A stretch of 55,434 nucleotides of DNA from Aquabacterium sp. (GTDB lineage: Bacteria; Pseudomonadota; Gammaproteobacteria; Burkholderiales; Burkholderiaceae_C), in the NCBI RefSeq assembly GCF_014378415.1, contig NZ_JACMNS010000125.1, positions 1 through 55,434 on the forward strand, in the 5' to 3' direction. Numbering within the stretch: position 1 is the stretch's first letter; each line of letters opens with the position of its first letter. Of the stretch, positions 15,315-25,295 are shown piece by piece. The position numbers were made by a program, and so were the translations under genes. The notes under the pieces were generated by a model. That model ran no database searches and was not told the DNA's origin. It worked only from the letters and a program-made list of their open reading frames with translations.

Positions 15315-17383
15315 GGTGATGCCGAGGTGACTTTGGCGATGGCATTGGCCAGTTCATCTCGGCCGTAAGGCTTCTGGAGCAACTCCCAATGTTCGGGTGC
15401 ATCGCGGTTGGCGTCCAGCAGTTCAGATGAGAACCCCGACATCAGGATGATGGCCAAGGCGGGCCAGCGCGCTTGCGCCATCTTGGCCAACTCCATGCCG
15501 CGCATGCCCGGCCCCAAGGCGATGTCGGTCAGCAAGAGTTGAGCATCCTCACCGGCATCGAAACCGATCAAGGCCTCTTCTGCGCTGGCAAAAGGCGTGA
15601 CCTGGCAGCCCAGTGCTTCGAGAAAGCGCTGCACAACCGCCCTGACCTCCGCGTCGTCTTCAACCAGGATCACTCTTAGGCCCACCGGCACAAGGTGTGT
15701 GGATGCGGCTGGCGGCAACTCAGGCTCGTTTTCTTGAGGTGGTGCGGGGATGTACAAGGTCAAGGTTGTGCCGACACCGACGGTGCTGTCAATCGCCACC
15801 GCACCCCGCGACTGCCTGGCAAAACCATAGACCGTGCTCAAACCCAAGCCCGTGCCTCGACCCGCTTCTTTGGTCGTGAAAAAGGGCTCGAACGCGCGCT
15901 TCTTGACCTCTTCGGACATGCCCGTGCCCGTGTCTGTCAGTGAGATCTGGACACAGGGCTGGGGAGTCGACAGCCCTTCCGCATCCGCGACCTCGGGTTG
16001 AAGATCGCTGGGCAATGCGTCGCAGCCTTTGCAGGCAATGGTCAGCGTGCCGCCATCAGGCATCGCGTCGCGAGCGTTGATGGCCAGGTTGAGCAGTGCG
16101 GCTTCCAGTTGGCCCGGGTCGGCCAGGCATGGGGGGCATGACTCGTCCACCTCCAAGCTGATCTGAATGCGCTGATCCAAAGTGCGGCGCAGCATGTCGG
16201 CCAAAGAGTACAACTGGGCGACAACATCGACGCGCCCGGGTTGCAGAACCTGCCGGCGAGAAAAGGCCAGGAGTTTGCTGGTCAACTCGGCGCTTCGCTT
16301 GCCCGCCCGCAAGGCCGCGCCCAGCAGCTGCTGGGCATGCGGATCAGCGGTGATGGCGGGCAATTCTTCCAGCACCTGGAGGTTGCCCTGGATGACGGTC
16401 AGCAGGTTATTGAAATCGTGCGCGATGCCGCCGGTGAGTTGCCCGACGCTGTCCAGACGCTGGGAATGCCTTAGCGCTTCTTCGGTTTGCGCGCGCTGCA
16501 AAGTGCTGGCCAGCAGGTTCCCGACCGATTCCAGGAAGCGGATTTCGTCGTCACCGAAACGGGCCGCTTGCTTGGACCTGACGACGAGCACGCCCACGGT
16601 CCTGCCACGATCAGTCAGCGGCACGGCCAAGCCACTGATCAGCCCGGCCTCCAGGTAGGCCGGCAATACGCTGAAGCGCTTTTCAGTGCGGCCATCGTGC
16701 ACCAGCACCGGGGCATGGTTGGCCAAAACATGGCCCGGCATGCGATCAGGCGTGCTGGGAATGCGGGCGTGCAATGGCTCTTCTCCTACCAAGCCCACGC
16801 CACTGGCCACGTGAAAATGCAAGCGACTGGAATCCAGCAGGTAGACCGCGCTGGACTCGACCTGCAAAGCGTCGGTGGCCATCACGGGCACCTCTTGCAT
16901 GAGCTCTTGGGGGTCGCGCATGTCCACCGCCAGCCGCCCTAAACGCGCCACATAGTCGCTGTATCGGGCGCGTTGCAAAGCCTGCTTGACCCGTGGATAC
17001 GCCCCGATGCCCCGGATGGCGGTGACCACATAGGGAAGGCCGAGGTCTTTGAGTGGGCTGAGTGCAATCTCGACCATCACCTCCGAGCCGTCTTTGCGTT
17101 TGGCCACCAGGTCCATCTGCGTGCCCATCGGGCGGGCATGCGGTTTGTGGCTGTAGGCTTGCCGGTAGTTGGCATGCCGGGGCCGAATGGCATCGGGCAC
17201 CAGGGCATCCACCGCGAGCCCCACCAGTTCGTCCAAGCCGTAGCCCAGCAGCTCGGTGGCAGCCGGGTTGGACATCACGATCATGCCGCCGCCGTCCACC
17301 AGCAAAAGGGCATCGGGATAGGCCTTGAAGATCGACTGGAACACCGAAACCTGGTCAAGCTCTGGCGGCAAGTGATGGTTCAT
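15308..17383 (-). CDS. hybrid sensor histidine kinase (PAS-GAF-HisKA-HATPase-REC)
   Basis: 691 residues with no membrane helix, so a cytoplasmic sensor. Order: PAS (~10-125, DALLLVDGGGMIVMSNPAA), GAF (~165-310), HisKA with the phosphoacceptor histidine in LTGGIAHDFNNLLTVIQGNL, HATPase with N box LAINARDAMPDGGTL and G boxes (TDTGTGMSEE, GRGTGLGLSTV), and a C-terminal receiver with phosphoacceptor Asp in LLLTDIALGP. The GAF domain may bind a small ligand or haem; this is not visible. Its ATG overlaps the stop of the upstream response-regulator gene (ATGA). It is convergent with the Crp/Fnr gene and may belong to the same respiratory control circuit, which is inference from position. Confidence 0.92.
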   Translation of the reverse strand: MNHHLPPELDQVSVFQSIFKAYPDALLLVDGGGMIVMSNPAATELLGYGLDELVGLAVDALVPDAIRPRHANYRQAYSHKPHARPMGTQMDLVAKRKDGSEVMVEIALSPLKDLGLPYVVTAIRGIGAYPRVKQALQRARYSDYVARLGRLAVDMRDPQELMQEVPVMATDALQVESSAVYLLDSSRLHFHVASGVGLVGEEPLHARIPSTPDRMPGHVLANHAPVLVHDGRTEKRFSVLPAYLEAGLISGLAVPLTDRGRTVGVLVVRSKQAARFGDDEIRFLESVGNLLASTLQRAQTEEALRHSQRLDSVGQLTGGIAHDFNNLLTVIQGNLQVLEELPAITADPHAQQLLGAALRAGKRSAELTSKLLAFSRRQVLQPGRVDVVAQLYSLADMLRRTLDQRIQISLEVDESCPPCLADPGQLEAALLNLAINARDAMPDGGTLTIACKGCDALPSDLQPEVADAEGLSTPQPCVQISLTDTGTGMSEEVKKRAFEPFFTTKEAGRGTGLGLSTVYGFARQSRGAVAIDSTVGVGTTLTLYIPAPPQENEPELPPAASTHLVPVGLRVILVEDDAEVRAVVQRFLEALGCQVTPFASAEEALIGFDAGEDAQLLLTDIALGPGMRGMELAKMAQARWPALAIILMSGFSSELLDANRDAPEHWELLQKPYGRDELANAIAKVTSASPH

Positions 17384-18114
17384 GATGCGGCGCTGACGAT
17401 CGGCACGAAGACGTACCCTGCCCCACGCACTGACTTGATGATCTTGGGATCCTGCGAGTCTTCTTCCAGCTTTTTGCGAAGGCGCCCAACTTGCACATCA
17501 ATCGTGCGGTCGAAGGGCCCCGCCTCACGCCCTCGGGTGTGTTCCAACAAAAAATCTCGGGACAGCACGCGCCCGGGATGCTGCAGGAACACCGCGAGCA
17601 GATCGAACTCGCCACTGGTCAGTGGCACCTCGTCACCTTGCGGGGCCAAGAGGCGGCGGGCACCTTGGTCAAAGGTCCAACTCAGGAAACGCCATGCGTC
17701 ATGGACCTGGTGCGTGGCCGACATGGCGGGCTCGTTGGCGGGCAGTGCGATTCTGCGCAAAACCGCCTTGGTTCGGGCCAGCAGTTCGCGCAGGTCAAAG
17801 GGCTTGGTGACGTAGTCATCTGCGCCCAATTCAAGGCCGACCACCTTGTCCACCGGGTCGCCACGGCCGGTCACGATCAACAGGCCGCAATGCCATTTTT
17901 CGCGAAGCTGTCGGGCGATGCTCAAACCGTCTTCGCCGGGCAGGCCCAGGTCCAGCAGCACCACCTTCGGCGCATCCAGCGCCATCATCGCCATCAAGGC
18001 CGCGCCGGAATGGAGCTTGCTGACACGGAACCCATGACCGGTGAGGTAGTTGCCCAGCAATTGCGTGATCTCGGGCTCATCATCAACAACGGCTATGTGG
18101 ACTGGGTGTGACAC
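17380..18114 (-). CDS. OmpR/PhoB-type response regulator
   Basis: About 244 residues from GTG at 18114, starting VSHPVHIAVVDDEPEITQLL. The receiver has the acidic pair DDE, phosphoacceptor Asp in VVLLDLGLPGEDGLS and the lysine in YVTKPFDLREL. The C-terminal winged helix (DRTIDVQVGRLRKKLEED, KIIKSVRGAGYVFVP) is the OmpR type. Upstream in frame only a TTG 39 bp earlier could start a longer form. Overlap with the hybrid kinase start makes them a cognate pair. Target genes are unknown. Confidence 0.9.
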   Translation of the reverse strand: MSHPVHIAVVDDEPEITQLLGNYLTGHGFRVSKLHSGAALMAMMALDAPKVVLLDLGLPGEDGLSIARQLREKWHCGLLIVTGRGDPVDKVVGLELGADDYVTKPFDLRELLARTKAVLRRIALPANEPAMSATHQVHDAWRFLSWTFDQGARRLLAPQGDEVPLTSGEFDLLAVFLQHPGRVLSRDFLLEHTRGREAGPFDRTIDVQVGRLRKKLEEDSQDPKIIKSVRGAGYVFVPIVSAAS

Positions 18115-18332
18115 GTTGGTTTCTTGATCCGACGGCAGCTTGGATGGGCACAATTATGAACCCATTGCGCGACCGTTTCCAAGCCGGCTGAAGCCGGGAA
18201 ATCCAGAAATACTCCTCAAACCGCATGTTCTAAAGAAGATTCCATATCGCCCGAACATGCAAACATTCAAACATGATTTCACCGGCGGATCGCACGCAGT
18301 GACCGGCTCCATCACTCATTCAAGGCGACCAC

Positions 18333-19131
18333 ATGCGTGATAAACAACCCCTGACTCAACGAGCGTTTGAGGTTGCCGACATGTGGTCCACCCTCAAAGC
18401 TGGCGAGCCCTGGACGGCGCTGGTCAAAAAACGCCGCAAGAATGGCGACCACCATTGGTTGCGCGCCAATGCCACGCCCTTGGTGCGCCATGGCCAGCAG
18501 ACCGGGTACATGTCGGTTTGCATCAAGGCATCCAACGAAGAGATTGCCACGGCAGAAGGCCTGTACCGCGATTTCCGCGAAGGCAACGCTGGCAACCGCC
18601 AATTCCACAAGGGTTTGATTGTGCGCTCCGGGCTGGCTGGTTGGACTTCCCCGTTCCTGACCATGCCCGCGCGATGGCACATCCGATCCACCCTGCTGTT
18701 GCAGGTGCCGGCATTGGTTGGCGCGGCATGGGCAGTGGGGCTGGCTGGCGGCATGGCACTTTTAGGTTTCTCTGGCGCCGTGGCTGCACTGTCGCTTCGG
18801 GCGATAACCAAACGGCCTTGTACATGAACCGCGTCGATGAAATCGGCATGACCATGCGCACGATCGGTCAACTGGGCCTGATGTTCCGCTGGGTCATTGA
18901 TGATGTTCGCAACCAGGTGCTGAGTGTGCAAACGGCCACGAATGAGATCCCCCAGGGCAATAACGACCTGAGCTCGCGCACCGAGCAGGCCGCGGCCAGC
19001 GTAGAAGAAACGGCCTCGTCGATGGAGCAGATGACCGTCACCGTGAAGAACAGGAGCAAGGCGCCGCAGCGTCCGAAAGCGTCAAGCAGCAGATGGCCTG
19101 CCTGGCCGATGCCATGGGCGTGTTTCGCTGA
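18333..19131 (+). pseudogene. decayed PAS-containing chemoreceptor (Aer-like) gene
   Basis: It opens MRDKQPLTQR and jumps to AFEVADMWSTLKAGEPWTAL, omitting about 40 residues of the PAS domain that stand between these motifs in Aer-type receptors. A membrane stretch follows (WHIRSTLLLQVPALVGAAWA). The frame then breaks near 18,790-18,800 and resumes one frame over (NRVDEIGMTMRTIGQLGLMF, SSRTEQAAASVEETASSMEQ). Near 19,050 there is another frame change and a deletion removing nearly the whole signalling tip. The last 26 codons (QEQGAAASESVKQQMACLAD, ending AMGVFR and a stop at 19129) are the usual receptor C-terminus. At least one internal PAS deletion, one frameshift and one large C-domain deletion make a sequencing error unlikely. 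Confidence 0.8.
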
Positions 19132-19144
19132 AAAAACGGTGGCC

Positions 19145-19369
19145 GTGCAGTACCTCAAACAGTTGACCCGCCTTTTCTGCCCTCGCCCCGCGTGTTCTGC
19201 GGAAATGCAGCGGGCACAATCGTTGATCAAGGCCATTGACGACGGTGGCTTGCCGCTGAACCCGGTCAAGGTCAATGACATCGCGCGGCAGTTGGGGCTC
19301 GAAGTTTCCAGCAAGGCCCCCATGGATCAGACAATCCGGCGCATCCGAGAGGCTCTGGCGCGCATGTAG
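19145..19369 (+). CDS. small hypothetical protein
   Basis: Up to 74 residues from a GTG (VQYLKQLTRLFCPRPACSAE two codons later). The core (MQRAQSLIKAIDDGGLPLNP, VNDIARQLGLEVSSKAPMDQ) looks like a compact helical, possibly DNA-binding, protein of a kind I associate with unnamed conserved genes in Comamonadaceae. No good ribosome-binding site is visible, and it shares its open frame with the middle part of the preceding wrecked chemoreceptor gene. It may be a genuine small gene or another relic in a decaying stretch. Confidence 0.4.
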   Translation: MQYLKQLTRLFCPRPACSAEMQRAQSLIKAIDDGGLPLNPVKVNDIARQLGLEVSSKAPMDQTIRRIREALARM

Positions 19370-19590
19370 GGTGGCTCAAGCTTTGGCCGGCGCCACCGAA
19401 ATGCAAGGCTTTCAGCCTGTTTACAGCTTGTCGCACCACCGTGTGGTGGGCCAACTTCTCTGCCGAGGTCAACGATGACGATGGCGACCTGCAAGCCGTT
19501 CATCAATCACTGACCATTCCCGGCAGCCAGAGATGGAGTGCGTTGAAACGCTCGAAGAAGCGCTGGTGGCCCTGGAGGCCGCACCACGGC

Positions 19591-19965
19591 TCAGGGTGAC
19601 TGGGGCACCAGTTTGCTGACGATGTCGATCAGGCGGGAAAAATCCACGGGTTTGGAGATGTACTCATTGCAGCCCGCCGCCAAGGCCCGATCCCGGTCAC
19701 CTGGCATGGCATGCGCAGTCACCGCGACCACCGGGATGCCGCAAGTGGCCTCAATGCCTTTGAGCTCACGCGTGGCCGTCAGGCCATCCATGCCCGGCAG
19801 ATGGCAGTCCATCAGCACCAAGGCAGGACGGGTTTCGCGGATCATGGTCAGCGCGTCTTCCGCCGTCTTGGCTTCGACAACCCCATACCCTTGTTGCTCC
19901 AACACCAATCGCAATAGCTCGCGATTCAAGGCGTTGTCGTCCACGACCAAAACCGTCTGCCCCAT
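19591..19965 (-). CDS. single-domain response regulator (receiver only)
   Basis: 124 residues that are entirely a receiver domain: VLVVDDNALNRELL acidic pocket, phosphoacceptor Asp in LVLMDCHLPGMDGL, Thr in AVTAHAMPGD and Lys in YISKPVDFSRL. No output domain follows, as in DivK/CheY-type phosphorelay or chemotaxis proteins. The ATG at 19965 is chosen because GAGG lies 5 nt before it; an ATG 15 bp upstream is also in frame but has no such site. No partner kinase is adjacent; the hybrid kinase at 15308-17383 is the nearest. Confidence 0.85.
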   Translation of the reverse strand: MGQTVLVVDDNALNRELLRLVLEQQGYGVVEAKTAEDALTMIRETRPALVLMDCHLPGMDGLTATRELKGIEATCGIPVVAVTAHAMPGDRDRALAAGCNEYISKPVDFSRLIDIVSKLVPQSP

Positions 19966-20170
19966 GGGAACCTCATGCAACTGCTAACAACCATCTTCAG
20001 CGCGCAGAGGCGATCCTTCTGAAGGCACACTTAAACATTCCTGAAAGTGCATGCTTTGTCATGCCGTAAAACCTGCTGGCCGACAGGGTTCACCATGAGG
20101 TCATGCAGCTTGATCGCAATGACGCTTTAATCAAGGCTGAATCCAGCAATCCAAAGGCAAAGGAGCTTTC

Positions 20171-20725
20171 ATGAGTCAAATCAAAATCGCGGTCGTGGTG
20201 GGCAGTCTGCGCAAAGCGTCGTTCAACCACCAATTGGCCATCGCACTGGCCAAACTGGCCCCGGCCGACTTCGCGTTCGAGCATGTCCGAATTGACGATT
20301 TGCCCTTGTACAACCAGGATGATGATGCCAGCCCGGTGGAGTCCGTCAAACGGTTGAAGGCCGCAGTCAAGTCCGCTCAGGGCCTGCTGTTCGTCACGCC
20401 TGAGTACAACCGCTCCATCCCTGGTGTGTTGAAGAACGCCATCGACCATGCCTCGCGCCCCTACGGGCAAAGCGTGTGGGGAGGCAAGCCTGCGGGGGTG
20501 ATTGGTGTATCAGTGGGCGCCATTGGTACATCCCTGGCCCAGCAGCATCTGCGCAATGTGCTGGCCTACCTGGATGTGCCCACACTGGGCCAACCCGAGG
20601 CTTTTGTTCAAGCCAAGGAGGGCCTGTTTGGCCCCGATGGCAGCATTGCCAACGAAGACAGCAAGCAGTTCTTGCAGGGCTGGGTGGACCGCTACGTGGC
20701 CTGGGTCAGGAAGCTGGCGGCTTGA
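20171..20725 (+). CDS. NADPH-dependent FMN reductase
   Basis: 184 residues of flavodoxin-like fold. VVVGSLRKASFNHQLA is the FMN phosphate loop, and FVTPEYNRSIPGVLKNAID with HASRPYG is the signature of the NADPH-dependent FMN reductase / ChrR / azoreductase family. These soluble enzymes reduce quinones, chromate or azo compounds with flavin as cofactor. AAAGGAG lies 6 nt before the ATG. Its last 20 bp overlap the end of the convergent glycosylase gene. The physiological substrate is not readable from sequence. Confidence 0.9.
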   Translation: MSQIKIAVVVGSLRKASFNHQLAIALAKLAPADFAFEHVRIDDLPLYNQDDDASPVESVKRLKAAVKSAQGLLFVTPEYNRSIPGVLKNAIDHASRPYGQSVWGGKPAGVIGVSVGAIGTSLAQQHLRNVLAYLDVPTLGQPEAFVQAKEGLFGPDGSIANEDSKQFLQGWVDRYVAWVRKLAA

Positions 20726-21362
20726 CGGGGCTCAAGGCCGCCCGCGCGGCCGATGCTGCCTCGCGCACGCCGCAGCCTTCGATGTGGTCATTGACCATGC
20801 CCATGGCTTGCATGAAGGCGTACATGGTGGTGGGGCCGACAAAGGTCCAGCCGCGCTTTTTAAGGTCCTTGGACAAGGCCGTGGCTTGCGGTTCAACGGC
20901 CATGGCCTTGAGCGCCTCAAAGATCACCGCCTTGGGGCGCGCATGTGGTGCTGGATCAAAGCGCCAAACATAGGCGGCCAGCGAACCAAACTCCTTGCGC
21001 ACCTCAATCGCCCGCCGCGCATTGTTGATGGTCGAGACAATCTTGCCCCGGTGCCGCACGATGCCGGCATCCAGGACCAATCGATCGATGTCGCTGTCGC
21101 CGAATTGGGCCACCTGGTCCATGTCGAATTGGGCGAAGGCTTGCCTAAAAGTCTCTCGCTTGTTGAGGATGGTGAGCCAGCTCAGTCCGGCCTGAAAGCC
21201 TTCCAGGCACAGCTTTTCGAACAACTGCCGATCATCAATTTCTGGAAAGCCCCACTCGTGGTCGTGGTAGCGCCGGTAGGCCGGTGTGGCCTGACACCAG
21301 CTGCAGCGCATGAAGCCTGCGGATTCAGATGAGTCGGAAAAGAGGCCTGATGGCGTGGTCAT
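20706..21362 (-). CDS. tag: DNA-3-methyladenine glycosylase I
   Basis: 218 residues from ATG at 21362; a shorter start at MRCSWC (21311) is equally possible and matches the classical Tag N-terminus. Family features: RCSWC, YHDHEWGFPEIDDRQLFE, LEGFQAGLSWLTILNKRE, DAGIVRHRGKI and NDHIEGC. The cysteine and histidine at the two ends are the structural zinc ligands of the family. It removes 3-methyladenine from alkylated DNA, the first step of base-excision repair. It is convergent with the FMN reductase gene, with a 20-bp overlap of their ends. Confidence 0.93.
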   Translation of the reverse strand: MTTPSGLFSDSSESAGFMRCSWCQATPAYRRYHDHEWGFPEIDDRQLFEKLCLEGFQAGLSWLTILNKRETFRQAFAQFDMDQVAQFGDSDIDRLVLDAGIVRHRGKIVSTINNARRAIEVRKEFGSLAAYVWRFDPAPHARPKAVIFEALKAMAVEPQATALSKDLKKRGWTFVGPTTMYAFMQAMGMVNDHIEGCGVREAASAARAALSPVKPPAS

Positions 21363-21473
21363 GGTGACGGAATGTTCTGCACAAGCCCTGAGGTTAACCC
21401 GAGCGAACTGGCCATTCAAAAGCGCTTTTATCTTGTGTTCATCTGTAACCACTTTGGGTAGGCTGAGTTCCAT

Positions 21474-21761
21474 ATGAAAACGCCACCACCACCCTGTCCA
21501 GTCGAACGCCCTGCTCAGCCGACTCCTGGCTTTGTGCAGTGGGATGACACGCCCTCTTTGGCCGATTCCATGTCATGGCGCTTGCAACGGGCGGGGGATG
21601 GCAATGGTCCGGGGGGCAATTTTTCAGACCCCGTGCCAGCCGCCTTGCTGCCAGCTCAACCCGCCACGCCGTTTCGCGAGCCGGTCGATGGACTTTCGGT
21701 GCGGGAGATCACAGACGACGATCTGTTTGTGCACTTGTTTGGAAAATCGGACGCCGAATAG
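21474..21761 (+). CDS. small conserved hypothetical protein
   Basis: 95 residues, proline-rich and probably disordered for its first ~70 residues (MKTPPPPCPVERPAQPTPGF), ending in an acidic amphipathic segment (VREITDDDLFVHLFGKSDAE). I do not recognise a domain. The conserved-looking C-terminal tail could be a docking peptide. It stands alone, divergent from the glycosylase gene and 159 bp before the diguanylate cyclase pair. Confidence 0.55.
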   Translation: MKTPPPPCPVERPAQPTPGFVQWDDTPSLADSMSWRLQRAGDGNGPGGNFSDPVPAALLPAQPATPFREPVDGLSVREITDDDLFVHLFGKSDAE

Positions 21762-21920
21762 GCTCTGGAGGACGACGCCTTAATGCAATTCATGGCAAGA
21801 ATGCACGTGTATTCGTCCCTGCATCCCGAGCTTCAATGGGGAAAATATTCCCTCAGACCATGGTGATTGGTTGATGATGATGGGCCCAGGCACTGCCTCA
21901 GCCATTCGTGACCATGTTGT

Positions 21921-23258
21921 ATGTTCGACGGTTTTAAGCAGCAAACGCCTGGATCTGCCTCGGTGTCCATCAGCCCTATCGCGCGCGATTTCGTCCCCAC
22001 GACCGGCTTTGGGGAGATTGAACTTGCGCCGGTTGACTACGGTCCGGTCTCCGCAGACTCCGCTGAGCAAATCGACCAGTTGCTGTCGAACGGCTTTCCC
22101 ACGCTGCGGTTTCCTGCTGTACTTGAACGGCGTTTTCAGCACGATACCGCCGCAGACCGCCTGAGGGTCATCATCATCACCGCCGCACTGGTCGTCATTT
22201 TGTTCAATGGCTACCTGCTGACCGATCTGTTGATGATCCCCGATGTCTTTGCCCAAGCGGTGACGTTGCGCACAGGCTTGTTCACCCCGGTTTGCCTGAT
22301 CGGCCTGTACGTGCTGATCAAAACCCCGCACCCCTTTTTCCGGGAAATCCTGGTGCTGTTGGCCGGCGTGTTGGCGGCCAGCATTGCCCTGTACCTGCCC
22401 AGCATCAGCAAGGATCCCTTGGCCGGCCCCTACCTGGTCGGGCTGGCCATGGTCGTGATGTTCAGCCATTCCGTGGCCCAAATGCGTTTCTGGATGGCCG
22501 TCGCGCTGGACGTTTTCATCGCCATCGGCACGGTGGTGGCCCTGCGCTTTATCCCGCCCGCGCCCATCGAAGTCATGGTCCCCTCAGGCCTGGTTCTGAT
22601 CTCGACCGTGACCTTCACCTTGTTTGGCTGCTACAGCCTGGAGCGCGACGAGCGCCAGAACTGGCTGCTGCGAATCCGCGAAACCAATCTGCTGGCGGCC
22701 CTGAAAACCGCCAATGAGCGGCTGGACAAGATTTCGCGCTCAGACCTGCTCACGCAAGTGGCCAACCGCCGGCATTTCGACGAGTTCCTGACGCAAGTCT
22801 GGGAACGAGCCGAACTGGATGGCAGCGAGGTGTCTTTGATCATGATCGACGTGGATCACTTCAAGACCTTCAACGACCACTATGGCCACCCCGCCGGAGA
22901 CGAATGCTTGCGGCAAGTGGCCGGCACCCTCAAACGCCGGCTGCGGCGCCCGGGTGATTTGGTGGCCCGATTTGGCGGCGAAGAGTTCATCGCCGTCCTG
23001 ACTGGCACGCCCCTGCCCGTTGCCTTGCAGGCGGCGGATCGCATCAGGGTGGCCATCGAACGGCTTCGCGTGCCTCATGTGGGATCGCCGACCAGCTCGT
23101 TCGTGACGGTCAGCGTGGGCGTGGCCGCCATGCGCCCGATCGACCGTGGCACCAGCCAGAAAACCCTGTTGACCAAGGCCGATGAGTCGCTTTACCGGGC
23201 CAAGAACAGCGGGCGCAATCGCGTCTGGCCAGACCCTGATGCCGGGCGCACCGCATGA
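21921..23258 (+). CDS. membrane diguanylate cyclase with intact inhibitory site
   Basis: 445 residues: a ~75-residue cytoplasmic N-terminus, about six membrane helices (~85-250), a short coiled coil and a C-terminal GGDEF domain (~280-440). The active site is GGEEF, and RPGD lies exactly five residues before it, the canonical RxxD product-inhibition site. It makes cyclic-di-GMP, which usually promotes attachment over swimming. Its membrane part is clearly paralogous to that of the next gene (shared LLMIPDVF and AVTLR), and it overlaps that gene by ATGA. The signal sensed by the membrane domain is unknown. Confidence 0.9.
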   Translation: MFDGFKQQTPGSASVSISPIARDFVPTTGFGEIELAPVDYGPVSADSAEQIDQLLSNGFPTLRFPAVLERRFQHDTAADRLRVIIITAALVVILFNGYLLTDLLMIPDVFAQAVTLRTGLFTPVCLIGLYVLIKTPHPFFREILVLLAGVLAASIALYLPSISKDPLAGPYLVGLAMVVMFSHSVAQMRFWMAVALDVFIAIGTVVALRFIPPAPIEVMVPSGLVLISTVTFTLFGCYSLERDERQNWLLRIRETNLLAALKTANERLDKISRSDLLTQVANRRHFDEFLTQVWERAELDGSEVSLIMIDVDHFKTFNDHYGHPAGDECLRQVAGTLKRRLRRPGDLVARFGGEEFIAVLTGTPLPVALQAADRIRVAIERLRVPHVGSPTSSFVTVSVGVAAMRPIDRGTSQKTLLTKADESLYRAKNSGRNRVWPDPDAGRTA

Positions 23259-24490
23259 GCGCGGCGCAGGCATCAATCGAGGCCGACAAGCTGCGCATGA
23301 ACCAGGTGCAGGACTTGCTGAACCTGGGCTTTCGGTGGATGAAGTTTCCGGCCGCGCTGGAACATCAATTCCTTAGCCAGGACCCTCAGCAGCGTTTGCG
23401 GCATTTCATCATCAGCGGCTTGATTTCGCTGATGGTGTACGACGGCTTCCTGATCGCGGACTACCTGATGATCCCCGACGTATTTTCAATCGCGGTCACC
23501 TTGCGCTTGCTGATCTTCACGCCCTTCAGCGTGATCATCTTGCTGCTGCTGTGGCTGCACCGTGATCGGCCTTTTGTCCACCATCCCGTGGTGCTTGATT
23601 CGGCTGTACTGGTCAGCGGCCTCTTTGCTGCGGCCACCCTGGCCTATGCCCTGTCGATCACCCACAGTCCTTTGAGCGATTTCTACCACGGTGGTTTTGC
23701 CGTGGTGGTGATGTACGGCAACCTGGTCCAGCGCCTGCGTTTTTGGTCGGCACTTGGTTTTTCTTTGGCCGTGTTGGCCATTCAGGTGGTTGGCGTGGTG
23801 TTGCTGCCCAACTTCAACCCCCGGCTGGTGTGGCCCATCTGTTCACTGACCGCCGCCACGGTGGCCTTCTCGCTGTGCGCCAACTACGTGATGGAGCGCG
23901 ACAAGCGTCGCCGCTACCTGCTCAGCGAACGCGAGCGCGCACTGGTCAAGGACCTGAGCGAGGTGAACCTGAAGTTACAGCAGCTGTCCCGGGTGGATGT
24001 GCTGACCGCGCTGTTCAACCGCCGGCATTTTCAAGAGTACCTTCAAGACCTGTGGCAACGTGCCAAACATGGCGGCACCGAAGTGGTCATCATCATGATG
24101 GATGTGGATCATTTCAAGCCTTACAACGATCATTACGGCCATCCTGCAGGAGACGAGTGCCTGCGTCAGTTGGCCAGCGTGATGCAGAACAGCTTGCGCC
24201 AGCCAGGCGACATGGTGGCGCGCTATGGCGGGGAAGAGTTCATTGCCGTGTTGCCCGACACCTCTTTGGCGCTGGCATTGCAGGCAGCCGAGCGGCTACG
24301 CAAGGCGGTGGAAGGCATGGCGATGGCGCATGCAAAATCGCCCACGCTTGCGGTGGTCACCGTGAGCCTGGGCGTGGCCTGCTGCAATGCGGCCATGCCT
24401 GGCGCCACACCCGATGGCTTGATCTCCAAGGCTGATCGCGCGCTGTATGACGCCAAACACCAGGGGCGCAACCGGGTTTGCTCAATCTGA
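23255..24490 (+). CDS. membrane diguanylate cyclase, paralogue without the inhibitory site arginine
   Basis: 411 residues with the same layout as its neighbour: six membrane helices (~45-210), coiled coil (LVKDLSEVNLKLQQLSRVDV) and GGDEF domain with GGEEF intact. The residue that should be the Arg of the RxxD inhibitory site is Gln (QPGD), so feedback inhibition by product is probably lost. Start ATG overlaps the previous stop (ATGA), so the two are translationally coupled. A tandem duplication followed by divergence is the simplest origin. Confidence 0.9.
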   Translation: MSAAQASIEADKLRMNQVQDLLNLGFRWMKFPAALEHQFLSQDPQQRLRHFIISGLISLMVYDGFLIADYLMIPDVFSIAVTLRLLIFTPFSVIILLLLWLHRDRPFVHHPVVLDSAVLVSGLFAAATLAYALSITHSPLSDFYHGGFAVVVMYGNLVQRLRFWSALGFSLAVLAIQVVGVVLLPNFNPRLVWPICSLTAATVAFSLCANYVMERDKRRRYLLSERERALVKDLSEVNLKLQQLSRVDVLTALFNRRHFQEYLQDLWQRAKHGGTEVVIIMMDVDHFKPYNDHYGHPAGDECLRQLASVMQNSLRQPGDMVARYGGEEFIAVLPDTSLALALQAAERLRKAVEGMAMAHAKSPTLAVVTVSLGVACCNAAMPGATPDGLISKADRALYDAKHQGRNRVCSI

Positions 24491-24512
24491 ATCGTTCGCC
24501 GACACCGCACCC

Positions 24513-25279
<767 letters not shown>

Positions 25280-25295
25280 GACGTAAGATCGGCGG

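Noticed and set aside
18154-18332. Possible small gene upstream of the response regulator
   Set aside because: A short frame begins at 18140 but has no ribosome site and no recognisable sequence; more likely the promoter region.
19370-19590. Possible gene between the small protein and the receiver gene
   Set aside because: Only short frames are present, with stops in all of them and no ribosome-binding site; treated as empty or decayed DNA.
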